From: Bacteroides sp. 43_108
GTDB taxonomy: Bacteria; Bacteroidota; Bacteroidia; Bacteroidales; Bacteroidaceae
NCBI GenBank assembly: GCA_001915545.1
Contig: MNQS01000021.1
Location: 1-64,000, forward strand
DNA length: 64,000 nt
Reading direction: 5' to 3'
Shown here piece after piece: positions 27,878 through 36,559 of the stretch; the first letter of the stretch is position 1, and every line of letters starts with the position of its first letter. Position numbers and translations under genes: made by a program. The notes below the pieces were generated by a model, which saw nothing but the letters and a program-made list of their open reading frames with translations, was not told where the DNA came from and ran no database searches.

Positions 27878-28954
27878 TCATTCGCCCGTCATACGTTTAT
27901 ACAGACACGTAAGGAGATTACCGTCATCGTCACGCAGATGCATGCCGTTGCCACGACAATAACGAAACATACGGCAATCACTGCATGCACCGTTCTGCTT
28001 CCACTCATCGTGTCTGAAAGCCTCAAAGCGGTTGTTCCACACATCCATAAATCTGTCCTTATATATGTTCCCCTGATCATATCGGGATCTGATGCTCAAA
28101 CATCCGCTTATAGACCCGTCACAGCGTATGCTGGCAACACTGACACCGGCCTGACAGGAATAGAAATGGTCACGCACCTTGCCTTCATAGCCTCCCAGGA
28201 AGCCTTCGCATCCAAAAGAAGCACGTATTTTACCTTCCGAACGCACATCGTCTATAAAATCAAACAGCATCTTCAGCTCGTCACCAGACAACATGAGCTC
28301 ATCATCTCCCTTGGCTCTGCCTGCAGGGAAAACAGCAAACAAACGCCATTCTTTCACTCCCAAACTGATCAAAAGCTTTTTCACTGATTCGAGCGTTCTT
28401 ATATTGCGTCTGTTTACACAAGTCACAACATCACCCATCAAACCAGATGATGCAATCATGCCCACAGCTTCACAAGTTGCATCGAAACTATCGTTTCTCC
28501 CGCGCATCCAGCAATGATCATCCTTCAGTCCATCCAAACTTATCGTCACAGAACGTATACCGGAAGAAATCAAAGATGCAAGCCGGGATTTTGTCAGCAT
28601 CAGACCGTTGCTCACCATCCCCCACGGAAAACCTCTTTCTGTAAACAAATATCCGCAATGCTCCAAGTCATCCCGCATGAGAGGTTCACCTCCTGACACA
28701 ATAATAAATGTATCAGCAGGATCCTGCACAAGAGCTATCTCGTCCAGCACACTGATAAAATCCGCAACCGGCATATCCGGCGTAAGCGATGAAACCTTAC
28801 AGTCGCTGCCACAATGCCGACAATGCATATTGCACCTCAATGTGCACTCCCAGAAAAGCTGTTTCAACGGATGCTGCTCAATAAGCAGATTCTGCTGGAC
28901 ACGTTCCAGTTCCAAAGCCAAACGCTGTCTCAGCGACAAAGACAAACCTCCCAT
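27878..28954 (-). CDS. Radical SAM/SPASM enzyme, rSAM/lipoprotein-system type (TIGR04133-like)
   Basis: A 358-residue protein. The radical SAM cluster is C41-NMH-C45-RH-C48 within LFWECTLRCNMHCRHCGSDC. SGGEPLM, the SAM-binding GGE region, follows at about 96-102. The C-terminal SPASM region has CQAGVSVASIRCDGSISGCL, CSDCRMFRYCRGNGMH and a last Cys in LLTCLYKR, enough to bind auxiliary [4Fe-4S] clusters. I recognise this as the Bacteroidales family paired with a Cys-rich lipoprotein (rSAM/lipoprotein system) and thought to modify it. No such lipoprotein lies beside it here. It is downstream of uraA on the same strand, 85 bases away. Confidence 0.85.
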   Translation of the reverse strand: MGGLSLSLRQRLALELERVQQNLLIEQHPLKQLFWECTLRCNMHCRHCGSDCKVSSLTPDMPVADFISVLDEIALVQDPADTFIIVSGGEPLMRDDLEHCGYLFTERGFPWGMVSNGLMLTKSRLASLISSGIRSVTISLDGLKDDHCWMRGRNDSFDATCEAVGMIASSGLMGDVVTCVNRRNIRTLESVKKLLISLGVKEWRLFAVFPAGRAKGDDELMLSGDELKMLFDFIDDVRSEGKIRASFGCEGFLGGYEGKVRDHFYSCQAGVSVASIRCDGSISGCLSIRSRYDQGNIYKDRFMDVWNNRFEAFRHDEWKQNGACSDCRMFRYCRGNGMHLRDDDGNLLTCLYKRMTGE

Positions 28955-29039
28955 AAATTACCTATATTAATTCTGATTACGGGGATACAACTACATCATT
29001 AAAATCAGGAAAAGAATCTTCACTTGTCCGTTCTGCGGA

Positions 29040-30344
29040 TCAAGCTTTTTTGTCCTCGGACGAAGGAAGAACCGCGTTAAGAAGTACGCCTGCAATTGCG
29101 GCTACAGCCAAACCTGAAAGAGAGACAACTCCAAAAGAAATGCTATCGCCGGCCCCATACTTGATACCGATGGACAAAACCATAATAAGCGCGGCAACGA
29201 TGACATTGCGCGACTGCGAAAAATCGACTTTTGCCTCTACAAGATTACGAATGCCCACAGCTGCTATCATACCATAAAGAATCAAAGAAACACCTCCTAT
29301 TGTGGAAGCCGGCATCAAGCTTACAAGCATTGAAAATTTTGGACAAAACGCAAGAATTATGGCCAAGACAGCGGCTATACGGATAACCTTTGGGTCAAAT
29401 ACTTTTGTAAGATTGAGAACTCCTGTATTTTCACCATAGGTTGTATTTGCAGGAGCACCGAAGATGGAAGCGACAGAGGTTGCAATACCGTCGCCAAGCA
29501 GTGTACGGTGAAGTCCTGGATATGCAATGAAATTGCGTCCGACTGTAGATGAGATTGCGCACATGTCGCCGATATGTTCAACAATGGTAGCCAAAGCTAT
29601 AGGCACTATTGCGATTACGGACGACAACATGAATGAATAATCAGGATTGTCAAATACAGCAAAAACTGTTCTGTCCCATGTAAACGGCAAACCTATCCAC
29701 GAAGCTTCATGAAGGTGAGAAAAATCAATCTTACCCAACGATGCGGCCAATATATATGAACCTGCCACGCCGAGCAAAATCGGAACAATACGCAAAATGC
29801 CACGTCCCCATATATTTGCAACAACAACGATTCCCATTGCCGACAAAGCAATAGGCCAATCAGACATACAGCTAGAGATAGCTGATCCCGACAATGTAAG
29901 ACCGATGGAAATTATGATAGGTCCTGTCACTACAGGAGGGAAGAAACGAAGAATGCGTCGGCTGCCGAACATTCTGATAAGTAATGACATGACGAAATAA
30001 AGCATTCCGGCAAAAAATATACCGATAGAAGCATAATCCAGTGAAAGCACATCTGAAAGTCCATGCTCTGCTCCCAGCGACTTAACTGTCATATAACCGC
30101 CGATAAAAGCAAATGACGAGCCCAGAAATGCCGGCACTTCCCATCGCGAAATAAAATGGAATATCAACGTACCGATACCGGCAAAAAGCAAAGTGGAAGA
30201 AACGGAAAGTCCGGTTATTGCCGGTACAAGAATGGTCGCCCCGAACATTGCAAAAAGATGCTGGAATCCCAAAAGCATCATCTTCGGCTTACCCAAAACC
30301 GATGCATCGTAGATACCAGCAGAATTAGATTTTAAATCAGTCAT
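29040..30344 (-). CDS. uraA: Uracil permease (NCS2 family)
   Basis: A 434-residue inner-membrane protein with about 14 hydrophobic segments. The NCS2 substrate-site motifs are visible: AFIGGYMTV, IVEHIGDMCAIS (Glu for base binding) and FGAPANTTYGENTGVL. Family members are proton symporters for nucleobases. The placement two genes after upp indicates uracil rather than xanthine. Transported uracil would be converted to UMP by Upp. It is probably in one operon with the FKBP gene (60 bases upstream) and upp. Confidence 0.93.
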   Translation of the reverse strand: MTDLKSNSAGIYDASVLGKPKMMLLGFQHLFAMFGATILVPAITGLSVSSTLLFAGIGTLIFHFISRWEVPAFLGSSFAFIGGYMTVKSLGAEHGLSDVLSLDYASIGIFFAGMLYFVMSLLIRMFGSRRILRFFPPVVTGPIIISIGLTLSGSAISSCMSDWPIALSAMGIVVVANIWGRGILRIVPILLGVAGSYILAASLGKIDFSHLHEASWIGLPFTWDRTVFAVFDNPDYSFMLSSVIAIVPIALATIVEHIGDMCAISSTVGRNFIAYPGLHRTLLGDGIATSVASIFGAPANTTYGENTGVLNLTKVFDPKVIRIAAVLAIILAFCPKFSMLVSLMPASTIGGVSLILYGMIAAVGIRNLVEAKVDFSQSRNVIVAALIMVLSIGIKYGAGDSISFGVVSLSGLAVAAIAGVLLNAVLPSSEDKKA

Positions 30345-30404
30345 TACTGTAATGATTATGAAATTAATGTTATGCGGGACGCCACTTACGTTCCACTAAT
30401 AATT

Positions 30405-30806
30405 CTATCCTATTCCTAAAAGTTCAATATCAAATATCAAAGTTGAATTTCCCGGAATATCACCTGCTGCACGTCGGCCATAACCAAGTTCCGAAGGTAT
30501 TACTACATTCCATTTGTCACCTACGTGCATGTGTGTCAAAGCTATCTGCCACCCTTCGATTACATCCTTAAGCCTTATTGCCAATGGATAACCCTGCCTG
30601 TACGAGCTGTCGAAAAGTCTGCCTCCTACCAGCAAACCACGATAATGGACTGTCACAACACTATTAATGTCTGGTGACTTACCGCCATTTCCCTGCTCGA
30701 TTATTTTGTATAAAACGCCACCAGGCAGTTCATTATATCCTTCTTCTGAAGCCTTTGCCTTAATGTATTCTTTGTTCTTGATAATATATTCTTCTTTTTT
30801 AGACAT
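30405..30806 (-). CDS. FKBP-type peptidyl-prolyl cis-trans isomerase
   Basis: A 133-residue protein starting MSKKEEYIIKNKEYIKAKA. A longer reading to 30842 would run through a TATATTTG promoter-like box and is less likely. A short helical N-terminus precedes a full FKBP domain (VVTVHYRGLLVGGRLFDSSY, VIEGWQIALTHMHVGDKW, VIPSELGYGRRAAGDIPGNSTLIFDIELL). The enzyme accelerates proline isomerisation during protein folding. With no signal peptide it should be cytoplasmic. It sits between upp and uraA, an association I cannot explain functionally. Confidence 0.93.
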   Translation of the reverse strand: MSKKEEYIIKNKEYIKAKASEEGYNELPGGVLYKIIEQGNGGKSPDINSVVTVHYRGLLVGGRLFDSSYRQGYPLAIRLKDVIEGWQIALTHMHVGDKWNVVIPSELGYGRRAAGDIPGNSTLIFDIELLGIG

Positions 30807-30814
30807 ACTATTTA

Positions 30815-30822
30815 CAAATATA
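30815..30822 (-). promoter_or_regulatory. Putative -7 box (TATATTTG) before the FKBP gene
   Basis: Read on the minus strand, TATATTTG ends only 8 bases before the ATG at 30806. That implies a very short leader and supports the shorter start. Confidence 0.4.
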
Positions 30823-30857
30823 AAATCTGAGAAATCAATCAATAAATATGACGCTGA

Positions 30858-31520
30858 TCACGACTTGTCGCCATAAGCAAGATCACCGGCATCACCAAGC
30901 CCAGGAACTATATAGGAATGCTCATTGAGCAATGGATCTATAGCCGCACACCAGAGTGTGACATTCTGATGATTCTTAAACATCTTCTTTATATAATCCA
31001 CACCTTTCTTCGATGCTATTACACAGCACAGATGTATATGCTCTGGCATACCTTTAGTACAAAAAGCCTGATAGCAAAGCTCCATACTGCCTCCGGTTGC
31101 AAGCATAGGATCGGCTATGATAAGCGTCTTTCCTCCCAAATCCGGTGAAGCCAAATAATCGATTTTTATGCCGACATCCTCGCATTCCTTATCCTTATAG
31201 AACCTATAAGCAGAGACAAACGCATTTCCTGCATGGTCGAAAATATCAAGAAATCCCTGATGATAAGGCAGACCGGCTCTGAATATTGTGCCGAGTACCA
31301 AATCATCATCGTGTGTATTGACAGAAGCGATTCCGAGCGGTGTCTGAACTGACTTTGGAGAATACGTCAACACTTTGCTCACTTCATAAGCCATAAGCTG
31401 ACCGATTCTTCGGAGATTATTACGAAAGCGTGCTCTATCAGTCTGCACATTGATATCTCTGAGTTCGCTCATGTACTGATTAATGACAGAACGAGTCTCG
31501 CCAAAATTTATAATTTTCAT
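30858..31520 (-). CDS. upp: Uracil phosphoribosyltransferase
   Basis: A 220-residue protein. The PRPP-binding loop is LIIADPMLATGGSME, and the C-terminal uracil-binding segment is AIDPLLNEHSYIVPGLGDAGDLAYGDK. LGTIFRAGLPYHQGFLDIF is typical of the family. It makes UMP from uracil and PRPP (pyrimidine salvage). Length is normal. It heads the salvage group upp - FKBP - uraA on the minus strand, with the HAD gene 27 bases upstream. Confidence 0.96.
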   Translation of the reverse strand: MKIINFGETRSVINQYMSELRDINVQTDRARFRNNLRRIGQLMAYEVSKVLTYSPKSVQTPLGIASVNTHDDDLVLGTIFRAGLPYHQGFLDIFDHAGNAFVSAYRFYKDKECEDVGIKIDYLASPDLGGKTLIIADPMLATGGSMELCYQAFCTKGMPEHIHLCCVIASKKGVDYIKKMFKNHQNVTLWCAAIDPLLNEHSYIVPGLGDAGDLAYGDKS

Positions 31521-31546
31521 ATAATATATTTTTCAAATACTGCATT

Positions 31547-31990
31547 TCATTTTTTCCAAAACATCCATTTCGGATGAGGCGGCGTACACTTCTCCTCCTT
31601 CATTTCCTCAATGGTATGCTTCCTCACAATCCTCTCATAGCTCACTCCATACTTGATTATCTTATATATAGTAGGCCAATCAGGAAGTCCACCAATATTG
31701 CAGTCGTCGATAAAGACGTCAGCATTAATCTTGCAAGAATGCGAGGCACTACGCTTCTCATTGAAATAGGCAGACTTATCGCTGTTCACTGCATAAAACG
31801 AAATGCCGCGCTCTTCGCACCATTTCAATGCGGCCTCCAACTCCTTGCCTTCACGAACAGTCCACAAAATAAGCTTATGCCTCTCGGCAATAAGCATTTT
31901 CAAAACATCAACAGCAAAAGGACGCTCACGTCCAATTTCAGGGTACTTGTGTTCTACTATTGTACCATCAAAATCAACTGCAATTACCAT
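31547..31990 (-). CDS. HAD-superfamily hydrolase, BT0820-like
   Basis: A 147-residue protein starting MVIAVDFDGTIVEH. The upstream reading to 32086 adds an unconvincing hydrophobic stretch, and motif I should sit at the very N-terminus as here. Motif I DFDGT, motif II LWTVREG, and a late DDCN acidic motif (VFIDDCNIGGLPDW) define a short, cap-less HAD phosphatase of the kind represented by B. thetaiotaomicron BT0820. Substrate unknown. It ends in a basic/aromatic tail (PPHPKWMFWKK). Just upstream of upp; possibly co-transcribed. Confidence 0.88.
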   Translation of the reverse strand: MVIAVDFDGTIVEHKYPEIGRERPFAVDVLKMLIAERHKLILWTVREGKELEAALKWCEERGISFYAVNSDKSAYFNEKRSASHSCKINADVFIDDCNIGGLPDWPTIYKIIKYGVSYERIVRKHTIEEMKEEKCTPPHPKWMFWKK

Positions 31991-32177
31991 AGCTTTAATT
32001 AAAATATTGAAAAACGTTATATATAATATGACGCAGATGTTACATCCGCAAAAAAGCCAAAGTTGAAAATCTGCCCACCAACTCACTGCGACAAAGTTTT
32101 CAACCTCGGCTAATATATAACGTAAATAAGACGCTAAAAGTTCAGCAAATAAAGAATAATTCTATTAAACAACTATC

Positions 32178-34574
32178 TTATTCGCCATAGCCATAACCAT
32201 AGCCATAACCGTAATTATAAGAACCGAATCTTCTATAAGCCTTATCATTCTCAGAAATTACGGCAGAATTGAGAACAAGGTTCATATTAGGAAGCTTGTG
32301 CTCCAAGAACAAAGTATTTACGTAATCCAAATCAGACTTCATTGTGTAATTAGCTCTCACAACAAACAATGTCAGATCTGCAACTCGGCTTATTGTCAAA
32401 GAATCCGAAACCGGACCGACAGGAGCTGTATCCAAAATTACATAGTCATACTTTGATTTCAAGTATTCTATAGCATCCGCCAAACTTTCACGCTCGAGAA
32501 GTTCTGTTGGATTAGGAGCAACAGGACCGCAAGGCAAAACATCAAGATACTGACTTATACCTGAACCCTGTATCAAACTTTCAAGATAAGAGAAGTCCTT
32601 AACTCCATGAGCAAGATAATTGCTTATACCGTCATGAGTATTAGGCAAGCCGAAAATATGTGCCAAACGCGGTTTACGAATATCCAATCCAACCACAACA
32701 ACTTTCTTTCCAGCAAAAGCAATGCTCGCAGCAAGATTACATGCTATTGAAGTCTTACCTTCGCCTGGAGAACAAGACGTAAACATGATGACCTTCTTAT
32801 CGTGTCCAAGAACAAACGGAAGATTTGATCGCAGATTTCTATAAACCTCAACCATTATATCGTTCTTGTTTTCCTCTATAACTACTGCGCTATCCTTCTT
32901 ATCCAGCACATCGATGTAAGGAACTACTCCCAACATTGGAACTTTAGAAAGAGTTTTCACATCATCGATACCTTCTATTCTGTACTTCAAGAAATTACGT
33001 ACATAAAGCACTACTATAGGAAGAATTATACCGATGACAAGCGCCATGAGCATTATGATGTTGCGCTTTGGCGAAACCATGCCTGTTACAACCGGTTCAT
33101 CGATAACTTTTGCCTTATAAGCGGCAGAAGCAAGTGTAATGGCATTTTCCTCACGCTTCTGCAGCAACATCAGATACAGTCCAGACTTAACAGCCTGCTG
33201 TCTGCTTATATCAGCCAAAGCCCTCTCCTTTGTTGGAGAAGATGTAATCTTCATATTGAATTTATTCTGCTGACTCTGAAGATTCTGCTTCTGAATAGAC
33301 AAAGAACGCTTTGTTGTCTGGAGAGAAGCTCTAATACCACCGAGCAGACTTTCAGCCTCATTTGTAGCCGCTATCACAGAAGGACTGGTCTCAACACTTG
33401 AACGCAGAAGTCTATTGCGCTCAAGTACCACATCATTGTACTTTGCGATCATGGCAGTGAGTCCGCTCTCTGTAAGACCTACATTTGAAGGTATGAGCTG
33501 CAGATGATTTTTCTCATCAATTACATATTCATAGAGATACTCAACAAGGTTGAGCTGAGTTGAAATCTCGACAATCTGAGTTTCATATTTAGTATTCTGT
33601 TCGAGATTTACAGCGGCATCGCTTGCGTAATCCACAATACCTGCATTTTTCTTGTACTGCTCGAGTTCAGACTCAGTCATATTAAGTTCCTTAGATATGA
33701 CACCGAGTCTCTCATCAATAAAGTCGGCTGTTTTGCTGGCTTCGAGGTTATTGTCAATATTCGCCTCAGCATTGTAGATTTCGATAAGTTTTGCCAGGTA
33801 ATCCTGTCCGCGTTTAGGAAGATTGTTCTTCATCGAAATTACTGCGATTGTTGTAAATTTTGATGAAGGTTCAATCGACAACGAGCCGGCATAGGCGGCA
33901 GCCACAGCAGGAAGCGGACTGATGTAAGCCTTCATGCTGACTTCATCGTCATTTCCCTGATAAAAAGGATTACGCTGTATTTCTATGGCACCGAAAGAAG
34001 TATTTATCTTCTCACCTCCTACAGCAATGACCTTTTCGATTGAAGAACCGTCATATTTAAGACTGACGTTGAGTTTTCCATCATTTTCTTCCAAACCGAC
34101 TTCAACAGAAGACACGAGCGTATCAAGGTTGGACTCGGCCATATCAACCCAATAAGGAGAATTATCTCTATATACTTCCACATTCTTCAAACCAGTCTTC
34201 ACATAGTATGAAGCGTACAATTTGAGACTAGCTACAACTTTCTTATTGAGAGTTGTAGTACCCAAGATTTCCACCTCATTATCAAAGCCGGAACTATTGT
34301 TCATGAAACCCAGTTCCTGGAATGTTGCATCGAGATTAGACATGCCTTTTCTCTTGTCTGAATCCTTTATAAGGACCTTTGAAGTCACATTATAAACAGG
34401 TGTAGCAAACATCAAATAGACAAAAGCACCCAAAAGACATACGACAACAGAAGCTACAAACCAATATTTATACTTGAAAGCATAAAAAAGCAGTTTCTTG
34501 TAGTCAATGCCGGAACCCTCCTCTACAGCACTGTAATCCCTACTCAATTCTTTTTCGTTCAAATCAGTCATCAT
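32178..34574 (-). CDS. Polysaccharide chain-length determinant fused to BY-type tyrosine autokinase (Wzc-like)
   Basis: A 798-residue inner-membrane protein. A Wzz domain has a first helix at about 33-53, a large periplasmic part with coiled coil (about 270-480), and a second helix at about 505-525. The cytoplasmic kinase follows: Walker A SPGEGKTS, Walker A' VVVGLDIRKPRL and Walker B YVILDTAPVG. The C-terminus is a Tyr cluster (YNYGYGYGYGYGE), the autophosphorylation tail. Such kinases regulate high-molecular-weight polysaccharide polymerisation and export through cycles of tail phosphorylation. A separate Wzz-like protein without kinase exists at 51-52 kb. The gene is divergent from the WcaJ-like transferase, with its own promoter at 34631-34662. 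Confidence 0.94.
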   Translation of the reverse strand: MMTDLNEKELSRDYSAVEEGSGIDYKKLLFYAFKYKYWFVASVVVCLLGAFVYLMFATPVYNVTSKVLIKDSDKRKGMSNLDATFQELGFMNNSSGFDNEVEILGTTTLNKKVVASLKLYASYYVKTGLKNVEVYRDNSPYWVDMAESNLDTLVSSVEVGLEENDGKLNVSLKYDGSSIEKVIAVGGEKINTSFGAIEIQRNPFYQGNDDEVSMKAYISPLPAVAAAYAGSLSIEPSSKFTTIAVISMKNNLPKRGQDYLAKLIEIYNAEANIDNNLEASKTADFIDERLGVISKELNMTESELEQYKKNAGIVDYASDAAVNLEQNTKYETQIVEISTQLNLVEYLYEYVIDEKNHLQLIPSNVGLTESGLTAMIAKYNDVVLERNRLLRSSVETSPSVIAATNEAESLLGGIRASLQTTKRSLSIQKQNLQSQQNKFNMKITSSPTKERALADISRQQAVKSGLYLMLLQKREENAITLASAAYKAKVIDEPVVTGMVSPKRNIIMLMALVIGIILPIVVLYVRNFLKYRIEGIDDVKTLSKVPMLGVVPYIDVLDKKDSAVVIEENKNDIMVEVYRNLRSNLPFVLGHDKKVIMFTSCSPGEGKTSIACNLAASIAFAGKKVVVVGLDIRKPRLAHIFGLPNTHDGISNYLAHGVKDFSYLESLIQGSGISQYLDVLPCGPVAPNPTELLERESLADAIEYLKSKYDYVILDTAPVGPVSDSLTISRVADLTLFVVRANYTMKSDLDYVNTLFLEHKLPNMNLVLNSAVISENDKAYRRFGSYNYGYGYGYGYGE

Positions 34575-34630
34575 TTCTAAAGTTAAAATTACCTATAGGT
34601 TATAACATCCATTAATTTTCAAAAACGTCA

Positions 34631-34662
34631 CAAAGATAATAAGTCTAGACGTCCAAAACAAA
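34631..34662 (-). promoter_or_regulatory. Promoter of the BY-kinase gene
   Basis: On the minus strand TTTG (34662-34659), 20 bases, TATCTTTG (34638-34631). The leader to the start at 34574 is about 50 nt. Confidence 0.75.
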
Positions 34663-34793
34663 CTTTACTTCTCGAATGTGGCAAAACCGAATGTTTTATT
34701 AACAATACGATGCGCAAAGCGACTGTCATTCAACATGAAACACGACATAACAGTTCATTAAAAACTTCACATTGCGTACCATAAATAAAAATA

Positions 34794-34847
34794 CGGGCGC
34801 CCGCAACATCAAACACGAGAGCTCAGAAATCACATTACGAGCGCTCA
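34794..34847. repeat. Cluster B: three GC-rich palindromic 10-mers at exact 22-nt period
   Basis: Units start at 34794 (CGGGCGCCCG, perfect palindrome), 34816 (CGAGAGCTCA) and 34838 (CGAGCGCTCA). The period is exactly 22 as in clusters A and C; spacers are AT-rich and unrelated. Confidence 0.8.
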
Positions 34848-34923
34848 CGACAAGTTCATTAAGCAGAGCACTGCTATAAAAATCAAAAAAAGAACGATAA
34901 AAATCAATATAACAGCAAAATAG

Positions 34924-34954
34924 TTTCTTTTTATTGCAAAACCTATTATTTTTG
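34924..34954 (+). promoter_or_regulatory. Promoter of the WcaJ-like sugar transferase
   Basis: TTTC (34924-34927), 19 bases, TATTTTTG (34947-34954). The start codon is about 100 bases downstream, so a leader is transcribed. Confidence 0.6.
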
Positions 34955-35057
34955 CAAAGGGTTATCTATAATATACGGCAAGGCATTCAACATCATAAAA
35001 AATTAAGAAAAAGAATATACATATTATTAGACATAATAATAAAAACTCGTACAAATT

Positions 35058-36446
35058 ATGAATAAAGACAGGTCACTCCACTTACTAATCATGGCTGTCG
35101 ACGTATTTCTGCTCGTTCTGACCACATTAGCCATGCACATGGCACTCATGCGCATTTCTCCAAACATAACTGCTGCAACTTCGTTGAGATACGTTCTGCT
35201 GTGCAATATCACAAGCTACATACTCACAATGGCATTCTTTCCACCTATTGCACAGAAACGCATTGTAAAGGCAGAAGAAATCATTAAAAGATGTATAGCT
35301 ACAGGAGTCCTGTTTTTCGTGTTAGTCAATTTGATACAAAATCTATGGGTAAGCCAGCATATAGCAGTTGGCGCAATAGCGGTATTCGCTCTTATATATA
35401 TGACGATTCTATGTGTCGAACGCTTGGCCATAAGAAAGTTCATCAAAAAGCTGAGAAGCAACAAGAAGAATATGAGATGCATTGTTTTTGCAGGCAATAC
35501 AGGAACAACGGCAGAACTCTACAACATTCTGAACACAACCGAATACGGATACAACATACAAGGAGTCTTCTATGATGAACAAAGAAGTCTTTATCCGGAA
35601 GAAGTAAAAAAACTTGGAGGCATAGACGATATAATTCCATATCTCAACGCCCACAACGAAATCAAGGAGATTTACGGATATTTCGACAAGGCAGATACTG
35701 AAAAACTGCTTGTCTTAAGCAAATGGTGCGACAACCATCTGATAAGACTGCATTATGTACCTTCAACAAATATATTTGGAGGCAAAACGTCTATCGTGAT
35801 GAAGGAAGATATAATGGTCATTGCACGACGTCCAGAACCACTTTCACTCATCCAGAACAAGATCATAAAGCGTACATTCGACTTTGTCATGTCATCGCTG
35901 TTCCTCTGCACCATATATCCTTTCATATATATAATATGTGCAATCATTATAAAAATTCAATCTCCGGGTCCGATATATTTCAAGCAGGAGCGAAGCGGAC
36001 TGAACGGCAAGATTTTCAAATGCTACAAGTTCAGAAGCATGAAGGTCAACGACGATGCCGACAAAGTTCAGGCTACAGAAAATGACCCAAGAAAATATCC
36101 GTTCGGAAACTTTATGCGCAAGACCAACCTGGATGAAATACCTCAGCTGATAAACGTGTGGAAAGGTGAAATGTCGCTTGTCGGCCCAAGACCGCACATG
36201 CTCAAACACACTGAGGAATATTCAAGGATAATAAACCGATTCATGGTACGCCATCTTGCAAAGCCCGGCATAACAGGACTTGCACAGGTAAGCGGTTTCA
36301 GAGGTGAAACAAAGTATATCAATACGATGGAAGGTCGTGTAAAGAAGGACATTGAATACATAGAAAACTGGACATTCCTGCTCGATCTGAAAATCATAGT
36401 AAAGACATTCACCAACATGATTCACGGTGAAAAAAATGCATATTGA
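35058..36446 (+). CDS. Undecaprenyl-phosphate sugar phosphotransferase (WcaJ-like)
   Basis: A 462-residue protein. There are four N-terminal helices (within about 10-120) and a Rossmann-like middle domain (MRCIVFAGNTGTTAELYNILN). A re-entrant helix (about 280-305) leads to the polyisoprenyl-phosphate hexose-1-phosphate transferase domain, with KQERSGLNGKIFKCYKFRSMKVN, NLDEIPQLINVWKGEMSLVGPRPH and VRHLAKPGITGLAQVSG. It starts glycan synthesis by moving a sugar-1-phosphate, often glucose or galactose, onto undecaprenyl phosphate at the inner membrane. A second, shorter initiating transferase lies at 54.6 kb. Closed by the terminator at 36467-36508. Confidence 0.93.
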   Translation: MNKDRSLHLLIMAVDVFLLVLTTLAMHMALMRISPNITAATSLRYVLLCNITSYILTMAFFPPIAQKRIVKAEEIIKRCIATGVLFFVLVNLIQNLWVSQHIAVGAIAVFALIYMTILCVERLAIRKFIKKLRSNKKNMRCIVFAGNTGTTAELYNILNTTEYGYNIQGVFYDEQRSLYPEEVKKLGGIDDIIPYLNAHNEIKEIYGYFDKADTEKLLVLSKWCDNHLIRLHYVPSTNIFGGKTSIVMKEDIMVIARRPEPLSLIQNKIIKRTFDFVMSSLFLCTIYPFIYIICAIIIKIQSPGPIYFKQERSGLNGKIFKCYKFRSMKVNDDADKVQATENDPRKYPFGNFMRKTNLDEIPQLINVWKGEMSLVGPRPHMLKHTEEYSRIINRFMVRHLAKPGITGLAQVSGFRGETKYINTMEGRVKKDIEYIENWTFLLDLKIIVKTFTNMIHGEKNAY

Positions 36447-36466
36447 AAACGTAATATTCAGGAATA

Positions 36467-36508
36467 CAGCATCCAAATGCGCAAAAAGGTTTTTGGATGC
36501 TGTTTTTT
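36467..36508 (+). terminator. Terminator of the WcaJ-like gene
   Basis: CAGCATCCAAA pairs with TTTGGATGCTG, followed by six T. Confidence 0.9.
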
Positions 36509-36521
36509 CGTACCAATTTAA

Positions 36522-36529
36522 TATCTTTG
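36522..36529 (+). promoter_or_regulatory. Putative -7 box (TATCTTTG)
   Basis: Exact TAnnTTTG match 31 bases before the ATG at 36560. The -33 position would fall in the terminator T-run. Confidence 0.5.
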
Positions 36530-36559
36530 CAAAAGAATCATAAAAAGAAATATTCAAAA

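Larger units (their letters stand above)
34575..35057. other. 483-base divergent control region with repeat cluster B
   Basis: Holds the promoters of both the BY-kinase and the WcaJ-like gene, and between them three 22-nt-spaced GC-rich palindromes (34794-34847). AGTTCATTAA also occurs twice (about 34752 and 34853) as a direct repeat flanking that cluster. No ORF. I found no inverted repeats of the invertible-promoter kind. Confidence 0.75.

Noticed and set aside
34575-35057. Invertible (phase-variable) capsule promoter
   Set aside because: I looked for inverted repeats of about 15-25 bases flanking the promoters here, at 45702-46012 and at 55197-55505, and found none; no serine or tyrosine recombinase gene is in the window.
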